A DNA stretch of 64,000 bases from Exophiala sp. HKRS030 (Eukaryota; Ascomycota; Eurotiomycetes; Chaetothyriales; Herpotrichiellaceae), in contig JAHWDD010000009.1 of NCBI GenBank assembly GCA_023897205.1, positions 558,001 to 622,000 on the forward strand. Reading direction: 5' to 3'. Positions 33,394-44,867 of this stretch are shown here, piece after piece (the first letter of the stretch is position 1; each line of letters starts with the position of its first letter). A program made the position numbers and the translations under genes. The notes below the pieces were generated by a model that was not told the DNA's origin, did not search any database, and saw only the letters and a program-made list of their open reading frames with translations.

Positions 33394-35166
33394 ATGGAGT
33401 CCCAGAACGTGCATGACAATGGCGGCGTCGACATTGAGAAGAAGGGATCCTTCGATGTCACGCAGGCTCCGGGCACTCCTTCAGAAGAGGAGGGCGTACA
33501 GACGGGCTGGTGGAAACAAGTCACCTCGTTCGGTGTTGAACTTCGAGGGATAGAGCCGGTGCCCGTCGAGCAACGTACCGACACGAGGGCGGTCAATATC
33601 TTTTCGTTGTGGTGGACTCTCAGCCTCAGTTTGTTACCGTAAGTTTTTGGTTGCCTCCGATCGTTTAAAACGCCGGTCCGGGGAAGAAGATCATTGGGCT
33701 GATGACAATTCGTCGTTTCCTGGACAGCATCACCACCGGCCTCGTCGGCACCCTCTTCATGGGCCTGAGCCTCAAAGCGGCGTGCCTGGTTATCCTCTTC
33801 TTCAACCTCCTGGGCGGCATCCCCCCTGCGGCGTTCGGCATCCTGGGCCCCAAGACCGGCATGAGACAGCTCGTCCAGGCCAGGTACAGCTTCGGTCTCT
33901 ACTTTGTGGCCGTCGCCTCCGTCATGAGCATGGCCACCGCGACCGGTTGGGCCATCGTCTCCACCATCGTCGCGGGACAGACCTTGTCGGCCGTGAGTGG
34001 AGGTTCGTTGAGCTGGAACGTCGGCATCGTCATCATCTCCGTCGTTTCCCTGGCCATCGCCTTCATGGGGTACAAGGTCGTGCACACGTACGAGCGGTGG
34101 GCCTGGATCCCTTCGTTGGTGGCCATCTTATTCGCCACGGGTTGTGGCGGCCGATTGTTGTCGAACCAGGCCCCTACGGCGCCGGCGACGGCACAGGGCG
34201 TCTTGTCCTTTGCGTGCACCGTCACCGCCTACACCATGACCTGGGCCACCATGGCGTCGGATTTCAGTGTCTACATCACACCAGACACGTCAAAGTGAGT
34301 ACCTATTTACCCTCTTTTCCCTTGGCTGGCAACTTTGAAGAATGCTCGAAGATTCTTTTTTGTCTCTTGTTACCTATCTTCTTTTTTCTGTCATGTTCCA
34401 ACCATCAACGGTCGCGTGGGATTTGTGACAGAAGGACACCAAAAGGCTGACTTTTCCTCGTCGATGATTAAGGATCCGTCTGTTCACCTACACCTACTGC
34501 GGTATCCTCATCCCCACGATCCCGTTGATGTGCCTGGGTGCGGCCATCGGCGGTGCCGTACCGAGTTACGACTCGTGGCTTGAGGCGTTTGACGCCGGCT
34601 CCACGGGCGGCGTCATGCTGGAGATGATGAACTCGACGGGAGGTTTCGGCAAGTTCGTCGCCGTCGTCCTGGCGTTTTCCCTGATGGGGAACATCTCGGG
34701 GACGCTGTACGCCATCACGGTGCAGTTTCAGATCCTGTTGCCCCTCTTCGCCCGCGTCCCCCGCTACGTCTTCGCGGTGGTCGTGACGGGCGTCATCATC
34801 GGCACCGCCATCCCCGTCAGCCACACGCTCATCGAGTCGCTGGAGAACTTCCTCGGGGTGATCGCCTACTGGGCCGCCGTGTTCATCGGCGTGGTGGGCA
34901 CCGAGTTTCTGTACTTCCGCGGGGGCGATTTCCGGTCCTACGACCACTCGACCTGGAACGTCGGTGGCAAACTACCTCCCGGGTTCGCCGCCGTGGGGGC
35001 CGTCACGATCCCCTTTGGTTTGATCGTGCCCTGTATGGCCCAGGCGTGGTACACGGGTCCCGTGGGGGAAAAGACGGGCGACATCGGGTACGAGGTCGGC
35101 ATGGTGTTGAGTATTCTGACGTACCTCGTTTTGAGGACACTCGAGAAACGATGGTTTGGGAGGTAG
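33394..35166 (+). CDS. NCS1-family nucleobase/cytosine permease
   Basis: Exons are 33394-33638, 33728-34294 and 34473-35166, giving 501 residues. The N-terminal cytosolic part (about 65 residues) is followed by IFSLWWTLSLSLLPITTGL, the usual start of membrane segment 1 in fungal purine-cytosine (Fcy2-type) permeases. About twelve hydrophobic segments follow, with GILGPKTGMRQLVQARYSFG and TWATMASDFSVYITPDTSK, both typical of NCS1 carriers. Family knowledge: proton symport of cytosine, purines, or related small N-heterocycles at the plasma membrane. The coding sequence is more GC-rich than its flanks. Its neighbour is a Zn2Cys6 regulator on the opposite strand, tail to tail. Confidence 0.92.
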
Positions 35167-35591
35167 AATACTACTGTTGAATTGGTGAACCCGCGGGTTG
35201 GGTCAGTGAGGTAACGTTAGCTGGTGTGTTTGGTCAATTAGTCACCCGTGTCTGTCTGTATCAATGTATTTATGAATTGATCCCTCGATTGCCATTGCCT
35301 CTCTCTGCCATAAGCCTATCCGGTTATAACGGGGAGAGGCACAGAATGACTTTCCAACAGAGCAGCACATTTCAAAGCACTGGAAAATCCTCGCCAGACA
35401 GTTCAAGTGACATGTGCATCTAGTTGGCTCTCAGGAGAATGTAATTCACTCTTGAATCCGGCGCGAGCTCTGTACTCAATACGGCTCTGAACCGTAATTC
35501 GCCATTGTCCAGAGCGGTAAATACAATAATCCTGATCACCTCCTTCCACGATCCACGGCGTCGTGGTGTTGATTCCCTCTGTGACTTTAAG
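35167..35591. other. Intergenic region between convergent genes
   Basis: The 3' flanks of the NCS1 permease and the Zn2Cys6 gene meet here. No gene or repeat was recognised. Confidence 0.4.
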
Positions 35592-37961
35592 CTACTCTTC
35601 CCAAACCTCTCCACCGGGCCACGTGTAGAATGCTAATTCCGAATCAAAATTGTCTGTAAGAGAGACTCCTGAAAAAATATCGTTCCAAGGGTCATGAGAG
35701 TGTTGAGATACGACGTCTCTCGCTTCATCGTTATCCATCGTTTGCGTTCCGCGTGCCATCCTTGATAGAAGAGACTCGCTGGCACTAGGTCCCTGCTGTA
35801 GTGCCGAGTAAGCCACTGCACCAGATGGACTCGTCTGGTTACTCGGTGGGAGAACAGAGTCATCGTTATAATCTTCATAATTGCCATCATCTCCGAGATC
35901 ATCGTCTTCTCTGGTCTGTTGTTGCTGGTAAGGGATTGATGATGACTGAGGGCCTGAGCGTGGAACCGTGCTTCTACCAATAACAGTGGTAGTAGTAGCA
36001 ACAGCAGGGGGCGGAGGAGGCAGTCTGTCTCTACTCGCACCATTCCTGCGGTTATCTCCACCAGTATCGCCATGTGTACCTCTTACTGTGCCGTGCTGAG
36101 AGCCGACCGCAGCAGTCGCAGTTGTTGGTGTCGTTGTGCTGGTCATCACTTGTTTCTGGTAGGCTCTCAGTAAGGCATCACTCCATCTTCTTGCCATGGG
36201 CCACGAGTCCTGCACATCACTCAGAAGTTTCGTGGAGGATTCCAAGATCTTGGTGGCACGGGCGTGGGCGTTCTCCACGGTAAAAAAAACCTTGTCGCTC
36301 TTTTGAAGATGGTTGGCCAGCGAGCCACAGATGTAGATGCAAAACACAACGAAAGCTGGAAATCCTTCATTCGGAGAGCGAATGGAAAAGTATGCATCGA
36401 TCTGGTCGTACAAGATGACCATATTATGGAAGAGCTCGTCCGTGACGCTTGTTGTCTCATGCTCAACAGCTGAAGAACGAGAGCCATGTACGCGTGCATG
36501 TGCCATCATCGGACTGGCGGTGATGGTACTGCCGGTGGTGGTGGTTTTGAATGAGCCTAGAACATGGCTCCTCCGCAAGATAATGGTACTTAGTCGGATC
36601 ATCATCACCACTGAGAGATAGGCCAAGTCGAGTCTCTGAGCCCGAAAACCTCTTAGGTTCCATACCGACCATTGATGACGCTGGGGAAGGTTCTCTTCGA
36701 AATCTTTCAGCAGCGCAGAGAGTCGCAAGTATTCTTCTTTACCCAGAACCATTGAGGCCTTTGCCTGTCCAGCAGAGTCTTGCTGGTCGGCTGCTTCGTT
36801 GTGTGCGACGCGGCGTGCGATTTGGCCCCAGATATTGTGAGATTGGATTAATGTGGCAAAGAGGGAGCGGGAAGGTGATTTAGTAAGCTCTTCATGCTTG
36901 ATAGCAGGAGGTGTGCCCATCAACGCCGCCCTCTCAAATGGAGCTATGCCAAAGGCAAAGTCTTGTTCCTCGCAAGGCAGAAGGGTAGTGATGTCGCCCA
37001 GCGAAAACGACGAAGGCGAGTGAAGCCCCGAGAACAAATCTTCATGATTCTGCAACATCCAAAATGTTCTTCTGATTACTTCCGATTCGACGACCTTGTC
37101 AGCTGCAGCGCCTTCGGGAAGGTAGTAGGTTTCCTCGCGGTGAAGACGTAAGGTACCTGCCATACGCACAGCAATGCCCATATGCGTGGAGCTTCGATCC
37201 TTCTCTCCCTTTCCCCATTCTGCAAGGCTCATGAGGAAGAAGGCTTGCATCGACTCCAAGCTTGGTTTGTACATGTGGGCAGGTACCATACTGGCTGCGC
37301 TTCGAAGAAAACAGTTTGTGGCGTTCTGGCCGCTTCCATAGCGGGCGACGAGGCTGGGGGTGAATCTCGCGGAGATACTGAGGATGCAGAGGAGGAGAAA
37401 CACACTGATGTCCTCCTTACGTTTATGTAGTTTTTCGAAGAAATTGGTTTTAGGGAGAAAACCAAGTTGAAAATATGATGTCGTGAATACTTGACATCCC
37501 TCGACCACTTCTTCGAATGGAGGCAATAAATCCCAGTCACTCCCTTCAGATGGTGTTGCTGGTCCTCTACCAAGATCGGCTCCAGGGGCGAGACTCCTCT
37601 GATGGCTCTCATTGACTGCCTCGGATGATCGTGATTCTGCCCGCAATAATCCATTGACGCCCGAGAAAGTATTTAGTCTAGGCAGAGCTATCGGCTCGCA
37701 GCTCGTCGATGTCTGTCGATTTGGAACTTGCTGTTTTCGTCGCCGCTCGTGTCGATACGCGCGGTCATAGTCAGGCTCACCACGTTGAGGAAAAACACAG
37801 TCATGTCCGGAGTGGCTGCACTGCTCACAAGGCTCGTGGGTGGACAGGTACCGGCATTTGACACGTAAACGACGACAGCGTCGACAGGCCACGGCAGCTC
37901 TTCTTGTCTTGGGCCGCTGTTCGTGGCCTGGGCTCTGCACTCTGGCAACCAGACCGTTCAT
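35592..37961 (-). CDS. Zn2Cys6 fungal-specific transcription factor
   Basis: One exon, 789 residues. The zinc cluster runs C26-C55 (CRRCRRLRVKC, then CEQCSHSGHDC) with a basic lead-in KTRRAAVA. The middle homology region includes VFTTSYFQLGFLPKTNFFEK, AFFLMSLAEWGKGE and VIRRTFWMLQNHEDLFSG, typical of regulators of carbon and nitrogen catabolism. The C-terminal about 200 residues are low complexity (Thr-, Pro- and Gln-rich, acidic) and may act as an activation region. It is the nearest regulator to the dioxygenase/P450/esterase/amidohydrolase/MFS group and is on the same strand as, and directly downstream of, the dioxygenase. A pathway-specific role is inferred from position. Gal4-type factors usually bind CGG triplets, which fits the CCGG sites found nearby. 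Confidence 0.93.
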   Translation of the reverse strand: MNGLVARVQSPGHEQRPKTRRAAVACRRCRRLRVKCRYLSTHEPCEQCSHSGHDCVFPQRGEPDYDRAYRHERRRKQQVPNRQTSTSCEPIALPRLNTFSGVNGLLRAESRSSEAVNESHQRSLAPGADLGRGPATPSEGSDWDLLPPFEEVVEGCQVFTTSYFQLGFLPKTNFFEKLHKRKEDISVFLLLCILSISARFTPSLVARYGSGQNATNCFLRSAASMVPAHMYKPSLESMQAFFLMSLAEWGKGEKDRSSTHMGIAVRMAGTLRLHREETYYLPEGAAADKVVESEVIRRTFWMLQNHEDLFSGLHSPSSFSLGDITTLLPCEEQDFAFGIAPFERAALMGTPPAIKHEELTKSPSRSLFATLIQSHNIWGQIARRVAHNEAADQQDSAGQAKASMVLGKEEYLRLSALLKDFEENLPQRHQWSVWNLRGFRAQRLDLAYLSVVMMIRLSTIILRRSHVLGSFKTTTTGSTITASPMMAHARVHGSRSSAVEHETTSVTDELFHNMVILYDQIDAYFSIRSPNEGFPAFVVFCIYICGSLANHLQKSDKVFFTVENAHARATKILESSTKLLSDVQDSWPMARRWSDALLRAYQKQVMTSTTTPTTATAAVGSQHGTVRGTHGDTGGDNRRNGASRDRLPPPPPAVATTTTVIGRSTVPRSGPQSSSIPYQQQQTREDDDLGDDGNYEDYNDDSVLPPSNQTSPSGAVAYSALQQGPSASESLLSRMARGTQTMDNDEARDVVSQHSHDPWNDIFSGVSLTDNFDSELAFYTWPGGEVWEE

Positions 37962-38447
37962 CGTGTATGAGTCCAGGCAGCAGCTTCATTGGTAGTGGCC
38001 GAAGGCATGAATCCTGGAGGGAGGTGACAACTGGAGACACATTGTTTAAAGAAGCAGCAGGAACCGCAGGAGGCAGAGAAGGCTGAGATCTTGATACTAA
38101 ATATTTAGAACTCGAAGAAAAGAGGGGCAGCAGTGACAGAGCAAGTGGCACCGGAGAGACGCCCTAGAAACAACGCTTAGGGAAGCCTAGTAGGGAATAG
38201 GCTGGCCCGAGAGTCCGGCCATGATAAGGACTTACAGGGTTTAGACACCAATAGGAACCCCTATTAAAGTCAGTGGGCATTACTCTGATTAGGTGAGTTT
38301 GGCACCTAAGTGTCAGGCTCCAGGTCTGCGATTATTCAGATGCGATGCTAATTGAGTAAAACCCATGGGAGATGCTCGTTGATACTTCATACAAATGTTC
38401 GCTCTTCAACCGTATTCTGCCAATATCAGATCCTTTTCCTCATACAA
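37962..38447. other. Intergenic region
   Basis: Upstream of the Zn2Cys6 gene and downstream of the dioxygenase. It should contain the regulator's promoter. Only weak CCGG elements are present (about 38,150 and 38,214). No gene was seen. Confidence 0.4.
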
Positions 38448-40095
38448 TCACTCGCCCTCAATCTCCTTTGCCTCCTGTGCCTTGTCCGTCCGCCTCAAAC
38501 CATCGAGGCCTGCAGAATCCAAATCCCGATCTATCTGATCGATGTGCTTGGTGAAGCCTCCATCAAAACCGTCCCAAAAGTTTGCTTGGATCTCTGTCGT
38601 GACCAGTTAGCTTCTCTCCAATCTTCAGTTACTTTTTCAGCATCCTACCGTGGAGAGTGCCACTCTTTTCAAGAGCAAAGTCTGTCAAGGCAATGTGCCC
38701 TGAGATGTGTAACATGAAGGCTAGAGAAAACAAGTCAGCAAAGCCTCTGCTTCCCTGACACCAAGTCAGCATACCTAGAGTATTCTCGTTTATCCTCTCG
38801 GGCAAGAGTTCCGTAGTCGTGGCTTCTCTCCATCGTTCATACGATTCTACAGGGCTGGGTTAGCATAACGAAGTGGGTTCACGTGTGCTGGAGGATTTAC
38901 CTCCATGTGGCATTAGGCTGGGCTCGTATGTGAGTCCACCTGGCTCCAGTAGTGTAGCTGAACCCTTCCATTCTCCGTAAATCATGCCCATCAACTCAGT
39001 GCAAACATTCCGGTGGTAGTATGGTGGCCGGAAGGAGTTGGTTGTGACGCTCCATCTCGGCGTGAAGACCAGCAACTCTGTCAGCGCAACGCCCGGAGTC
39101 TTGGACTTGGCCATCAGTACACAGTAGATGGACGGGTCGCTCTGTTCTTTCTCTACCGTGGCCGAGTTTACAAACTTCTCGGTGGCATACTTGTAGGGTG
39201 CATAGTTGCCGTGCCATGCGACCACATCAAACGGCGTGTGCTCCTGTTCGTACTCGAACAGTCGGCCTGCAAGCTTGACGACGATGGTCCAGGTAGTTTG
39301 GTCGACATCAAAACTTGCCACAGGGTACTCGAAATCCCGGGGCATAGCCATACCGTTGGACCCCACTGGTCCCAGTTCCGGTAATTCATAATGGGTGCCA
39401 AAGATCTCTTGGATATAGCCACGAGCAGAACCGTCAGGTAACTTGACCTTGAATCGAATACCTGCTGGAATGACAACCAACTCGCCAGGCCGAACCATGA
39501 GGTGACCGAATTCAGTCTGGATGTCGAGACGACCCTGTTGTGGCAAGATCAAGAAGTCGCCATCATTGTTGCAGAAGGCAGTTTTGCCCATCGACAGATT
39601 AGCCGTATATGTGTGGACGGCAAGACCTTCCTTGATCATGGCATCTCCATGGCCACCGATAGTCTTGAGGCCTTGCACGAAGTCGACGGGATCCGAGTCG
39701 TCGGGGATGGGGAATGCTCCCCACGACTGGTCTCGCGGAAGGAATTTGGTGCTTAGGTTACTCACAGCAAACGACGCCGCCAGGTTAGGATTGTCCACCG
39801 ACATGGTGACAGGTCGGTGGGCAACGGACGGTCGTATGCGGTAGAACCAGGCATGTTGTTGCGAGGAACGAGCAGACACAAACGGTGTGCCATTCAGCTG
39901 TTCAGAGAAAAGATCGTATTTGCATTTCTGCGGCGTATTACGGCCTTGAGGGAGTGTTCCAGGGATCGCTTCGGTCGCAAACCGATTGCCATAGCCGACC
40001 TGGTACGGGTATGGATCCAAATCTGTTGCCGTGGTAAGGAAGCCAGACTGGGCGGTCCTCCCGTAGGAAATCGTCGGTTGGATTGCTGTGATCAT
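38448..40095 (-). CDS. hmgA: Homogentisate 1,2-dioxygenase
   Basis: Minus-strand exons, in coding order: 40095-38901, 38846-38775, 38720-38649 and 38593-38448; all introns are 54-55 nt GT-AG. The product has 494 residues. Start MITAIQPTISYG, then GYGNRFATEAIPGTLPQGRN and WFYRIRPS, are family landmarks. Iron ligands are visible in YYHRNVCTELMG (His and Glu) and MPHG (His). The C-terminal exons supply AFMLHISGHIALTDFA, equivalent to the family's AFMFES end. The enzyme opens the ring of homogentisate to maleylacetoacetate, in the cytosol. It is a little longer than the usual about 445 residues. No maleylacetoacetate isomerase or fumarylacetoacetase is in the window, so this may be an extra, pathway-dedicated copy. 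The frame is open upstream to 40452, but the family start is at 40095. It is divergent from a P450 gene. Confidence 0.92.
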
Positions 40096-40792
40096 TGCGG
40101 CAGTGACATGCCTGGCTGGAAGTTCCGACTTCAACGAGACAATCGTGCTCTTAACACATAGCTTTTGTGCACTTGGATTCTTTGCCACATCTGTCGCGTT
40201 ACTTCGGCATGACCATGCTGGATCCTCCGCCTCGCCATAGGCAATCGTCGAGAGACGGTCGATAGGTGCAAGGGATCCCGCATTACACAAGACCGCTATC
40301 AGGAGCGACCCAATTTTTTGCCGGCAGAGGTGGATGGGTCCACAGCCGTCCAGGCCTCGGGGGGTGTTTCTTCGCAACTGGGACTCTACGGCACACAAGA
40401 AATGATAAGTGCACATATCCGGCACGCCGCTGACAAGTATTACGAGTACCACTTATTTATTAGCACAATTATAGAGAATATGTTGGTTGATCACTTCTTG
40501 CCGGTAAATAAGTTGCTTCCGTGTATCCGGCAACTCCGTCACCGGCCGGCATCTTCATGTCCATTATCTCAAGCTCCCGATACGTTTTGTAGGTTTGTTC
40601 GATTCCAAGCGTAATTCAACAGCCAGTCGCATGTCTACAGTTTGAAATATGGCACAAAAATATTATCGGAAACTAGGCATTAATCGCTGAGAGGGCCGAC
40701 CAATGAAGCCTTCAATAATGGCATATCCTCTCATCAATCCTTAAGCCTTCGTTGATTGTTCATCGATTGATCGTTTCAGTCCCATAGAAACC
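40096..40792. other. Divergent promoter region of dioxygenase and P450
   Basis: No gene is present beyond an open extension of the dioxygenase frame. The region holds at least five CCGG-centred sites (separate entry) between the two start codons, as expected for shared control. Confidence 0.6.
40318..40551. promoter_or_regulatory. Cluster of TTGCCGGCAA-like sites, shared dioxygenase/P450 promoter
   Basis: TTGCCGGCA at 40318, ATCCGGCA at 40417, TTGCCGGTAA at 40498, ATCCGGCAA at 40525 and GGCCGGCA at 40544. The shared core is CCGGCA or its complement. Recurrence is seen directly; function as regulator sites is inference. Confidence 0.5.
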
Positions 40793-42576
40793 ATGGCTGG
40801 CCTACTCTCAGTGACACGAATTGCCTTGGGAATAGGCATACTGGTCGTCGTGGCCATGGTATGCTATCGAAAGGCTTTCCGACGTTCAAACTTGCCTTTA
40901 CCACCAGGGCCCAAGGGCGAACCAATTCTTGGACACCTTCGTCTTATCCCAGAGTCTCATCCCGAGTATCAATTGACAGAGTGGGGCAAGGAGTACAGTA
41001 TGTCAATCACAGCTCTGGTCTCATTCGTACTCCCATGACTAACGTCTGGATTTGCGTCTCATTAGAATCTGATGTCCTGTCTTTCAATATCCTGGGTCGA
41101 CCGATCATTGTGCTCAATAGCCGTGAAGCATGTCATGACCTTCTCGACAAGCGAGGTACCAACTACAATGACCGACCAAGATTTGTGCTCTTTGAAGTGT
41201 ATGTATTCGGTCTCATTGTGACGTGTCTAGAACTGCGTAAACTGATTCACTCACGTAGCATGGGATGGGGCATAACATTGACCTTCCTCCGGTGGGGCCC
41301 AAAATTCAAGCTTCACCGAAAACTGATGCAGAGCTCCTTCACCCAGTCAGCATGCAAGCCATACAGACCTATCCAAGAACAAGAAGCCCGCCAGGCAGTG
41401 CGAGAGATCCTGGACAGTCCACAAGACTGGGACACGCTGCTCCGTAAGTTCGCACAGGCGGTGGTTCTGCGAATCGGTTTTGGTCTAGGGATCACGCAAA
41501 AGGACGACCCGTACATCAAGATGTCGCTGGATGCCGAGGAAGCCACCGGTAAAGGCGGTGTGCCGGGGGCATCTATAGTCGACTTCTTCCCTGCGCTCAA
41601 ACACCTGCCCAGCTGGCCGCTCAGACTGGGCGTCCTGGAGCACGCCCGCTCGACCAAGCCCTACATCCGACGCCTACACGACGCTCCCTGGGACGCCACC
41701 GAACCCGAAATCCTCAGCGGAAAGGCGACACTCCCGTCGTTTATGCGCACTCATCTGGAACGGTACATGGACAACGTGGCCAGATCCAAACCCAACGAAG
41801 CCACCATTCCCGACCTCAAAGGAGCCGCTGGCGCCATCTCCATCGCAGGCGGCAACACCACCTGGTCGACGCTGATGGTGTGCATCATGAACCTACTCCT
41901 ACATCCGGAAATCCTGAAAAATGCCCGCGAGCAGGTGGACGAGGTCGTCGGCACCGATCGACTCCCCACCTTTGACGATCGCGACCAGCTACCGTACATC
42001 GAATACCTAATCCAGGAGACGACGAGGTGGTACCCACTGTCACCACTGGGCGTCCCGCACGCAACCATCAAGGACGATACGTACAAGGGCATGTTTATCC
42101 CAGGAGGTTCGGTCGTGTTTGCCAACGCCTACGCCATGACACATGATCCCTGCGTGTATGATGATCCCGAGACGTTCGACCCGAATCGTTACGCCCCCAT
42201 TTCAGAGGGCGGAAAGGGCGAACCGTTCCCCGAAGGTCCCTTTGGATTTGGCCGCCGAGTCTGTCCAGGACAGTGGCTGGCTACTGCTGGTGTTTACATC
42301 ATGGTCTCGACGTTGCTGGCCACGATGGACATGAAATGTCCCAAAGGTCCTGATGGTGCCGAAATAAGGCCCGCCGTGGCTTTTACCAACGGCCTTTCCA
42401 AGTAAGTGATATGCATATATTCTGTGTCCTACTGCCGGTGGCGCCCGCTCTCTCCTTCTCCATCTAACCTCTGTGACCCTATTAGTGTTCCTGAGCCATT
42501 CGGATGTGTAATGATCCCGAGATCGGAAAAGGCTCGTGCGCTCTTAGAACAGTATTGTGACGAACTACAAATGTGA
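40793..42576 (+). CDS. Cytochrome P450 monooxygenase
   Basis: Exons are 40793-40997, 41066-41198, 41259-42401 and 42486-42576, giving 523 residues. An N-terminal membrane anchor (about residues 8-25) is followed by the proline-rich hinge LPLPPGPKGEP. The I-helix oxygen-binding motif is AGGNTTWST, the K-helix ExxR is ETTRW, and the heme loop is FGFGRRVCPG with the axial Cys. The C-terminus reads VPEPFGCVMIPRSEKA. It resembles fungal P450s commonly annotated as O-methylsterigmatocystin oxidoreductase-like; that name says little about substrate. Given the divergent homogentisate dioxygenase, ring hydroxylation of an aromatic acid leading to homogentisate is an attractive guess, as with phenylacetate hydroxylases (CYP504), though membership in that family was not shown. 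The second intron is a multiple of three. Confidence 0.92.
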
Positions 42577-42807
42577 CCATTATGGGCGTGCTTGGTCTAG
42601 GATGAAGGATTAATCTGACATTGATTTGTCGAAGTGGGTGAATAAGGCTCGGGCCAGAGAGTTCAAGGAATAAAAGGAATAATTTACACATTAAATGGCA
42701 ATGTACTTGAGAAATTATAGCTATAGCTCTAGCTAGGTAGAGGTCTATATGAAATTCATGATTCTTGTTCGAGCCGTCAAGCCTGTAAGGAGATACTACA
42801 GTCATGA

Positions 42808-44185
42808 CTACAGCCCGGGCCAAAAAGCATCCTTCAATACCTTCGCACTATCACTCACGAGGGCTTTCCCCTTTGTCAATATCCCTGTGTCAAGAAGAGA
42901 TCAGTTTATGCCCCGACCAGACTGCCTCTCAGAAGGGTGAGGATAAAACAGGAACACGCCATCAAACTTACCATTCATAGCCAGGATCGTATGAGTCATG
43001 CCCTCGTAGTACTTGACGTCAACGTCGACGCCCACGGTACGCAATTGTTCCGCGAACGCCGTGGCTTCAGGGGCGAGCAGGTCTTGCTCGGCGATACCGA
43101 TCCAGGTTTTGGGAGACTTGGCCAACAGGTCCGCGGGAGCGAGGTTGGGGGAGGCATCCCAGTTGAGAGCATCGTCTTTGTTTGTCAGGTACATGTTGCG
43201 GTACCACGTCATGCGGGCCGGGGTAAGCCAGGGAGTGTGTATGCGAGTTGACCAGGTCGTAGCTACTGTGGCGGTGTTGTCGATGACGGGAGCCAGGAGA
43301 AGTTGTAAAACCAGAGGAATGGGTGCGGGTTTCATCGATGCTGCTTTGAGTGCCGTCACAAGAGCCAAGTTTCCGCCTCTGCAGAGTAAAACAAGTCATG
43401 ATCATGTCATGTCGGTCGTTCAGCGGCAGATACAAAACAGGGAGAGAGAGAAAGAGAATGTCGAGGTAGAATATGAGGAGAAGTGAAAATAATGGACACA
43501 TACGCCGACGTCCCTCCGACCGCTAATCTATGTCTGTCGATGTTCATAGCACCAGAGACGGCTTGGTCATGTACCCATACCAGAGCCTCGAGTGCATCTT
43601 CTACCGGTATAGGGTACGGGTACTCTGGACACAGTCTATATCCGACGGTGACGACTACACATCCTGCGTCTGTTGAGTTTCATGTGATCAGCAACGACCA
43701 TAACTCACATTCCACCCAGAGGGACCATAATAAAACCAGCTTTGAGGGGGCCCAGAGCAATGATGGAGTAGATAGAAAAGCCTTTTACATTAAGACGTAC
43801 CTCGACACATCCTCGAACAGAAATCATTCTCACTCTCGACTCCCCCGATCGCCCATCCTCCACCGTGATACCAAACCAAGACTGGCCATCCATTCTCCGG
43901 GTTCTCATCTTCGGGCCAGAAAATCCTGACAGGAAAGTTCCCCAAGTCGACGTCCCTCACTTCTTTCACCGGGACAGCCTGAGACGTTCCAGGTGGAAAA
44001 GGCCTTCGACGTCGGGTATGGATCGGGTGCCATGGCCGTACGTCGTCTGGTTCAACGAATTGAATATATTTGTCGTGGAATGCCACGTACTCTGGGTCCA
44101 ACTTGGGGCGCACAGAAGGGTGAAGAGGCTGGTATGAAGTGGTGCTGTTCTCGGCGTCGCTGAGGATGTTGTCAGCAACAGCCAT
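42808..44185 (-). CDS. Alpha/beta hydrolase, HSL-type esterase
   Basis: Minus-strand exons, in coding order: 44185-43801, 43669-43504, 43378-42972 and 42884-42808, giving 344 residues. The oxyanion motif is YHGGGWAIGG, the nucleophile elbow GGTSAGGN (Gly-x-Ser-x-Gly), the acid is in AEQDLLAPEA and the catalytic His in GMTHTILAMNG. This is the hormone-sensitive-lipase-like esterase fold, acting on short-chain or aromatic esters. Two introns are longer than usual for the window (131 and 125 nt). There is no secretion signal if the start is at 44185; an in-frame ATG at 44284 would add about 33 residues. It is divergent from the isochorismatase-family gene across a region with six CCGG-type sites. 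Confidence 0.88.
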
Positions 44186-44867
44186 GTCCGCGGATGAAGA
44201 TGATGATTCACTTAGAATCACTGTGTCCAAGGCATGTGATCCGAGTATACAGAAGACGGGCTCACTTGAGACAAAGCTGACCAACAGGGCTTCCTCTCCT
44301 ACGATTGAGCTCAGTCATCCTATTCGCCTACCTGCTGCCTACCTACTGTCGATCATGTGAGTACCTCATTCTATGATCTGTAATTTGATAGTCGTCATAA
44401 TTCCAAAGTTGCCGGGCTTGTAGTTGGTCCCGAATTCGAGCTTCCTTCCTGACCGGCATCGATAGATCATCGTAATAGTGTTGCCGGCACCTCGATTCTT
44501 CCAATTTGTCCTTTATCCCCCAGCTGCCGCCGGCAAATTTTTGGAGTAACAGATCCGAGCGACGAGGCTCTCCAAGTGGGTCCGCAATCAAGTACGTCTT
44601 TGGATACGATTCCTGACTTGAGTACTGCTGGGGACATACTGGCCCAGACTCTAGTATCTGTATTCTACTCCACACGGAGCATTTCGGTGCGGATTCTGTA
44701 CCGGCAACAATACCGGATTTGCTCACCTAGGCGCCAAGTAAACATCAAGTGATACCCGAGGCTGGCGAACTTTGAGCACCGGCATAACACGAGAGACGTT
44801 GAATTGAACAAACGTGTTTCAACGAACAGCCAACAAGCCAGACAAATCAAAAGCACAACCTTTCACC
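44186..44867. other. Divergent promoter region of esterase and amidohydrolase
   Basis: No gene is present. The region is dominated by repeated CCGGCA/TGCCGG sites (separate entry). Short frames here are not conserved-looking. Confidence 0.6.
44409..44784. promoter_or_regulatory. Cluster of TTGCCGGCAA-like sites, shared esterase/amidohydrolase promoter
   Basis: TTGCCGGG at 44409, GACCGGCA at 44451, TTGCCGGCA at 44481, GCCGGCAA at 44529, TACCGGCAA at 44699 and CACCGGCA at 44777. The density (six in under 400 nt) is much higher than in ordinary spacers of this window. Regulator binding is inferred. Confidence 0.52.

Noticed and set aside
33647..34450. 267-codon plus-strand frame, His/Arg-rich
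   Set aside because: Alternate frame of the GC-rich NCS1 permease exon; composition is typical of a shadow.
40096..40452. Longer N-terminus for homogentisate dioxygenase
   Set aside because: The frame is open, but the extra 119 codons do not resemble the family and would cover the operator-like sites; the family start is at 40095.
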